From contig NZ_JAAMTH010000001.1 of assembly GCF_018283455.1 (NCBI RefSeq), positions 95,001-159,000 on the forward strand: DNA of 64,000 bases, written 5' to 3'. Within the stretch, counting starts at the first letter, position 1. Each line of letters starts with the position of its first letter. The notes beneath the pieces are model-generated. The model made no database searches. It worked only from the letters and a program-made list of their open reading frames with translations, and was not told where the DNA came from. The stretch comes from Planococcus sp. MSAK28401. Its GTDB lineage: Bacteria > Bacillota > Bacilli > Bacillales_A > Planococcaceae. Of the stretch, positions 60,563 through 64,000 are shown in pieces. A program made the translations under genes and the position numbers.

Positions 60563-61410
60563 GATATAGCTATGCAAAAGACACGCCTTTTGAAAAGCGT
60601 GCGCTGACCGATGTCACGCTGCACATACCTTCCGGCTCTTATACAGCGATCATCGGACACACAGGTTCCGGAAAATCGACCGTACTGCAGCATTTAAATG
60701 CCTTATTGCAGCCGACTGAAGGCAGCGTGCTGATCGGCGAACGAAAAATCGTAGCTGGGACAAAAGCGAAAAACTTGCGGGACGTACGAAAAAAAGTCGG
60801 CATCGTCTTTCAGTTTCCGGAACAGCAGCTGTTTGATGAAACGGTCCTGAAAGATATCATGTTCGGTCCGCTGAACTTCGGTGTGCCGGAAGAAGAAGCG
60901 CGCAGACGGGCAATTGCATTGGTCGAACAGCTCGGGCTTCCGGAAGGTGTGTTGGAGAAATCACCTTTTGACTTATCAGGCGGGCAAATGCGCCGCGTCG
61001 CCATTGCGGGAGTTCTGGCGATGGAGCCGGATGTCTTGGTGCTGGATGAACCAACAGCAGGACTCGACCCACGCGGGCGCCGGGAAATCATGGATTTGTT
61101 TTACCGCCTTCATAAAGAGAAAGGCTTAACGACTGTGCTCGTCACACATAGCATGGAAGATGCAGCGCGTTATGCCGATACAGTGGCTATCATGCACAGC
61201 GGCAAATGCGTCGCGACAGGCGATGTGCGCGAAGTCTTCGCCAATGAAGAGCAGCTCGGCGATTACCGGCTGGAGCCGCCGCGCACCGTGCGCATGCAGC
61301 GGGAGTTTGAAGAGAAAACCAGCTTAACACTCGATGAGCTCGCGCTGACTGAAGAAGCGCTGGCGCGGTCCATCGCACGGGCGCTCAAGGAAGGGCGTGA
61401 GCCGAAATGA
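60538..61410 (+). CDS. ecfA2: Energy-coupling factor transporter ATPase EcfA2
   Basis: 290 residues. Walker A 'GHTGSGKST' near 40, 'VFQFPEQQLFDETV', signature 'LSGGQMRRVAIAGVLA' near 145, Walker B 'VLVLDEPTAGLD'. The partner of EcfA1; heteromeric ATPases with EcfT are the group II ECF pattern. GGAGGAATT, inside ecfA1, precedes ATG. The stop overlaps ecfT (ATGA). Confidence 0.96.
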   Translation: MDILLKQIGYSYAKDTPFEKRALTDVTLHIPSGSYTAIIGHTGSGKSTVLQHLNALLQPTEGSVLIGERKIVAGTKAKNLRDVRKKVGIVFQFPEQQLFDETVLKDIMFGPLNFGVPEEEARRRAIALVEQLGLPEGVLEKSPFDLSGGQMRRVAIAGVLAMEPDVLVLDEPTAGLDPRGRREIMDLFYRLHKEKGLTTVLVTHSMEDAARYADTVAIMHSGKCVATGDVREVFANEEQLGDYRLEPPRTVRMQREFEEKTSLTLDELALTEEALARSIARALKEGREPK

Positions 61411-62204
61411 TGGAGAAAATGATTTTTGGGCGCTTTATTCCAGGAGATTCAATCGTCCACCGGCTGGACCCAAGAGCAAAAATTTTGTTTGTCTTTTTGT
61501 TTATTGCGATCGTTTTTATCGCGAATAACGCCATTACCTACGCGATTTTGCTTGGATTCACTTTGCTTTCGGTGTTTTTATCGAAAATTCGGCTATATTT
61601 CCTGATCAACGGTTTAAAACCCGTCTTTATCTTAATGGCCTTCACGTTTTTCCTGCATTTATTCTTTACCGAAGGCGGGGCGTTGCTCTTCAGTTTCGGT
61701 TTTATAGATGTCTATGAGGAAGGATTGCGGCAAGGGATCTTCATCTCGATCCGTTTCCTGGTCTTGGTTTTCATGACCAGCATCCTGACATTAACGACTT
61801 CACCGATTTCGATCACGGATGGCATTGAAGTGCTGCTCGGACCATTCAAGCGCGTCAAACTGCCGGTCCACGAATTGGCGTTGATGATGTCCATTTCACT
61901 CCGGTTTATCCCGACTTTGATGGATGAAACCGGAAAGATCCTGAAAGCGCAAATGGCGCGTGGCTCCGACATCGGCTCAGGCCCCATTAAAGAACGCATT
62001 AAAGCCGTCGTCCCGCTACTGATCCCTTTATTTGTCAGTGCCTTTAAACGGGCGGAAGATTTAGCGACCGCTATGGAAGTGAGAGGCTATCGCGGGGGAG
62101 AAGGCCGTACGCGTTACCGCCAGCTCAACTGGCGCTTTATGGATACGCTGAGCTTGTTGCTGCTCGTTGGATTTGCCGGCTTGCTTTGGTATTTCCGCAC
62201 TTGA
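61407..62204 (+). CDS. ecfT: Energy-coupling factor transmembrane protein EcfT
   Basis: 265 residues. Several transmembrane helices and the cytoplasmic coupling helices with Ala-Arg-Gly-type motifs ('QMARGSDIGSG' near 188 and 'AMEVRGYRGGEGRT' near 222) that dock onto the ATPases. Start MMEKMIFGRFIPGDS matches the family. Completes the ecfA1-ecfA2-ecfT module. Confidence 0.96.
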   Translation: MMEKMIFGRFIPGDSIVHRLDPRAKILFVFLFIAIVFIANNAITYAILLGFTLLSVFLSKIRLYFLINGLKPVFILMAFTFFLHLFFTEGGALLFSFGFIDVYEEGLRQGIFISIRFLVLVFMTSILTLTTSPISITDGIEVLLGPFKRVKLPVHELALMMSISLRFIPTLMDETGKILKAQMARGSDIGSGPIKERIKAVVPLLIPLFVSAFKRAEDLATAMEVRGYRGGEGRTRYRQLNWRFMDTLSLLLLVGFAGLLWYFRT

Positions 62205-62301
62205 TCAAAAGATACAGTGATTCACTGAAGCTTTATCTTTCAAACCCACATAGAAAAGTGCGTGCTTGAATGGTAAAAGCTGTATTAAAAGGAGAGACCT
62301 C

Positions 62302-63039
62302 ATGAAACGAATGAAAGCGACGATTGCCTATGACGGCAGCGGGTTTGCAGGCTACCAAATCCAGCTGAAAACCCGCACCGTTCAACTGGAGCTGTTGCGC
62401 GCGTTGAAAGAATTGCATAAAGGCGAGCCGGTCGAAGTGGTGGCGAGCGGACGGACGGATTCCGGGGTGCATGCCACCGGGCAAGTGGTCCATTTCGATA
62501 CCCCATTCTCCATGCCGACAGAGTCTTGGATACGTGCACTCAATGTGCGCCTGCCCCAAGACATCCAAGTCTATGATATCGAAGAAGCGGATGTGGATTT
62601 CCATGCCCGCTACCACGCAAAAGGCAAGATTTACCGCTATAAGTGGAACCGCAGCAAACTCATCAACCCGTTCAGCCGCAACCATCTTGTCCATGTGCCG
62701 CAGCAAATCGATGTGGCCCGTATGGAAAAAGCGGCGCAAGCATTTGTTGGCACGCACGATTTTTCAAGTTTTTGTGCGGCGAATACCAATGTCGTCGATA
62801 AAGTGAGAACGATTTGGCGGATTGATTTCGAAGAGCATGGCGAGGAATTGCACATGGTCATCGAAGGATCCGGTTTTCTCTATAATATGGTGCGCATTAT
62901 TGCAGGCACTTTGCTCGAAGTCGGATTAAATAGAAGAGAACCGGAAGAACTGGCTGCAATCATTGCCGCCTGCGACCGCGACGCTGCCGGCAGAACCGCC
63001 GCAGCACACGGTTTGTACTTGGAAAAAGTGCATTACTGA
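62302..63039 (+). CDS. truA: tRNA pseudouridine(38-40) synthase TruA
   Basis: 245 residues. Catalytic Asp in 'ASGRTDSGVHATGQVVHF' near residue 53; 'FHARYHAKGKIYRY' near 98 is also conserved. Modifies the anticodon arm of tRNAs. ATG 62302 has AAAAGGAGAG; an in-frame start at 62266 has no Shine-Dalgarno. 97 bases after ecfT with no clear terminator between. Confidence 0.96.
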   Translation: MKRMKATIAYDGSGFAGYQIQLKTRTVQLELLRALKELHKGEPVEVVASGRTDSGVHATGQVVHFDTPFSMPTESWIRALNVRLPQDIQVYDIEEADVDFHARYHAKGKIYRYKWNRSKLINPFSRNHLVHVPQQIDVARMEKAAQAFVGTHDFSSFCAANTNVVDKVRTIWRIDFEEHGEELHMVIEGSGFLYNMVRIIAGTLLEVGLNRREPEELAAIIAACDRDAAGRTAAAHGLYLEKVHY

Positions 63040-63077
63040 AGGTGAAGCAACTTTTCCTGGTGTTTTTCTAAATATCC

Positions 63078-63106
63078 TTGACTTAAAACGTAATCCGTTA
63101 TATGAT
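63078..63106 (+). promoter_or_regulatory. rplM promoter
   Basis: TTGACT (63078-63083), exactly 17 bases, TATGAT (63101-63106). It precedes the L13 leader. Confidence 0.88.
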
Positions 63107-63170
63107 GATGTATGGTATTTTCATTACCCCCACGATATGCCCCGGAAGGTTATTTGTGTTAAGGGATAAG
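63107..63170 (+). promoter_or_regulatory. Ribosomal protein L13 leader
   Basis: TTACCCC (about 63124-63130) and CAC (63131-63133) pair with GTG (63156-63158) and GGGATAA (63163-63169), enclosing GATATGCCCCGGAAGGTTAT. The sequence and position upstream of rplM match the L13 leader family of Bacillales, thought to bind L13 (or another product of the operon) for autoregulation. Assigned by recognition; ends approximate. Confidence 0.8.
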
Positions 63171-63255
63171 GAAAACACGGAACAACGGAACCAACATGGA
63201 ACACTTGGAACTGAATTCTAAAAAAAAGAGACGATTCATTAGGAGGACAATATAC

Positions 63256-63693
63256 ATGCGTACAACATTCATGGCTAAAGGTCACGAAGTAGAGCGTAAA
63301 TGGTTGGTTGTCGATGCAGAAGGGCAAACTCTTGGACGTTTGGCTTCTGAAGTCGCTTCAATCTTGCGCGGGAAATACAAACCAACATTCACACCGAACG
63401 TCGACACTGGCGATCACGTCATCATCATCAATGCTGACAAAATCCACTTGACTGGTAAAAAACTTACCGACAAAATCTACTACCGCCACACGCAATACAC
63501 AGGCGGACTTAAGCAGCGCACAGCACTAGAAATGCGCACGAAATACCCTACAAAAATGCTTGAACTAGCGATCAAAGGCATGCTTCCAAAGAACTCTTTG
63601 GGCCGCCAAACATTCAAGAAATTGCATGTATACGCTGGACCAGAGCACAACCACCAAGCACAACAGCCTGAAGCTTACACGCTTCGCGGATAA
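63256..63693 (+). CDS. rplM: 50S ribosomal protein L13
   Basis: 145 residues, same as B. subtilis. '[23 protein letters not shown]' N terminus and '[20 protein letters not shown]' near 110. ATG 63256 with TTAGGAGGAC; the longer in-frame start at 63196 falls in the leader. Confidence 0.97.
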   Translation: MRTTFMAKGHEVERKWLVVDAEGQTLGRLASEVASILRGKYKPTFTPNVDTGDHVIIINADKIHLTGKKLTDKIYYRHTQYTGGLKQRTALEMRTKYPTKMLELAIKGMLPKNSLGRQTFKKLHVYAGPEHNHQAQQPEAYTLRG

Positions 63694-63722
63694 TAATCAG
63701 TAAATAAGAGGAGGATACACCT

Positions 63723-64000
63723 TTGGCACAAGTTCAATATATCGGTACAGGTCGCCGTAAAAACTCAACAGCTCGCGTACGTTTGGTACCAGGAGATGGT
63801 ACGATCACAATCAACAACCGTGACGTATCTGACTACGTTCCATACGAAACGCTTGAGCAAATCATCAAACAACCACTAGTAACTACTGAAACTCTTGGTA
63901 GCTACGATGTATTGGTAAACGTAAAAGGCGGCGGGTTCACTGGACAAGCCGGCGCTATCCGTCACGGAATCGCACGCGCTCTACTTACAGTAGACCCAGA
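63723..64000 (+). CDS. rpsI: 30S ribosomal protein S9 (3' end outside window)
   Basis: The first 92 codons are visible, beginning [20 protein letters not shown], with '[15 protein letters not shown]' near residue 75. Start TTG 63723 with AGAGGAGG 8-10 bases upstream; no ATG fits the family N terminus. Expected total about 130 residues; the C-terminal tail that contacts P-site tRNA is outside the window. Operon partner of rplM. Confidence 0.96.
   Translation, partial: MAQVQYIGTGRRKNSTARVRLVPGDGTITINNRDVSDYVPYETLEQIIKQPLVTTETLGSYDVLVNVKGGGFTGQAGAIRHGIARALLTVDP

Overview
The window is a piece of a low-to-moderate GC Gram-positive chromosome (Bacillota, Bacillales). Gene order and protein sequences are close to Bacillus subtilis, and the protein variants suggest Planococcaceae/Caryophanaceae (Planococcus-like). 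The family assignment is an inference from remembered sequences; no search was run. Almost every gene is on the plus strand.

Layout: (1) 1-2048, the 3' part of a 23S rRNA gene, a 5S rRNA gene and a terminator. (2) 2116-7078, a small orphan gene, then the CtsR-controlled operon ctsR-mcsA-mcsB-clpC with an intact CtsR operator. (3) 7098-17176, radA, yacL, ispD, ispF, gltX, then a cysteine T-box driving cysE-cysS-mrnC-rlmB-rae1, then sigH. (4) 17246-33742, rpmG, secE, nusG, rplKA, rplJL, a methyltransferase gene, rpoBC, rpsL, rpsG, fusA and tuf: the protein-export, L11/L10, RNA polymerase and str clusters. (5) 34015-44956, a complete branched-chain amino-acid block: ilvE, then a T-box, then ilvB-ilvH-ilvC-leuA-leuB-leuC-leuD, then a Na+/H+ antiporter-family transporter. 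This block sits between tuf and rpsJ, which are nearly adjacent in B. subtilis. (6) 44940-59407, the S10-spc-alpha ribosomal protein superoperon from rpsJ to rplQ, with secY, adk, infA and rpoA embedded. (7) 59440-64000, a structured element downstream of rplQ, the energy-coupling factor module ecfA1-ecfA2-ecfT, truA, and rplM-rpsI (rpsI runs off the end).

Most of the window is conserved housekeeping DNA. The interest lies in departures from the B. subtilis order and in the non-coding RNA. disA is missing between radA and yacL. The L7Ae-like gene rplGB (ybxF) is missing between rpoC and rpsL. map and ybzG are missing between adk and infA, where about 340 bases of highly structured, non-coding sequence resembling domain I of a group II intron sit instead. 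Recognisable or likely cis-regulatory RNAs are two T-boxes, an L10 leader, an L13 leader, L1-binding-like elements before rplK and rplA, an attenuator-like hairpin before rpoB, structured leaders before rpsL, tuf and rpsJ, and an element matching the position of the L17 downstream element. nusG has its only Shine-Dalgarno sequence 24 bases upstream, separated from the start by a small hairpin. No CRISPR array, transposase, integrase or prophage gene is visible.
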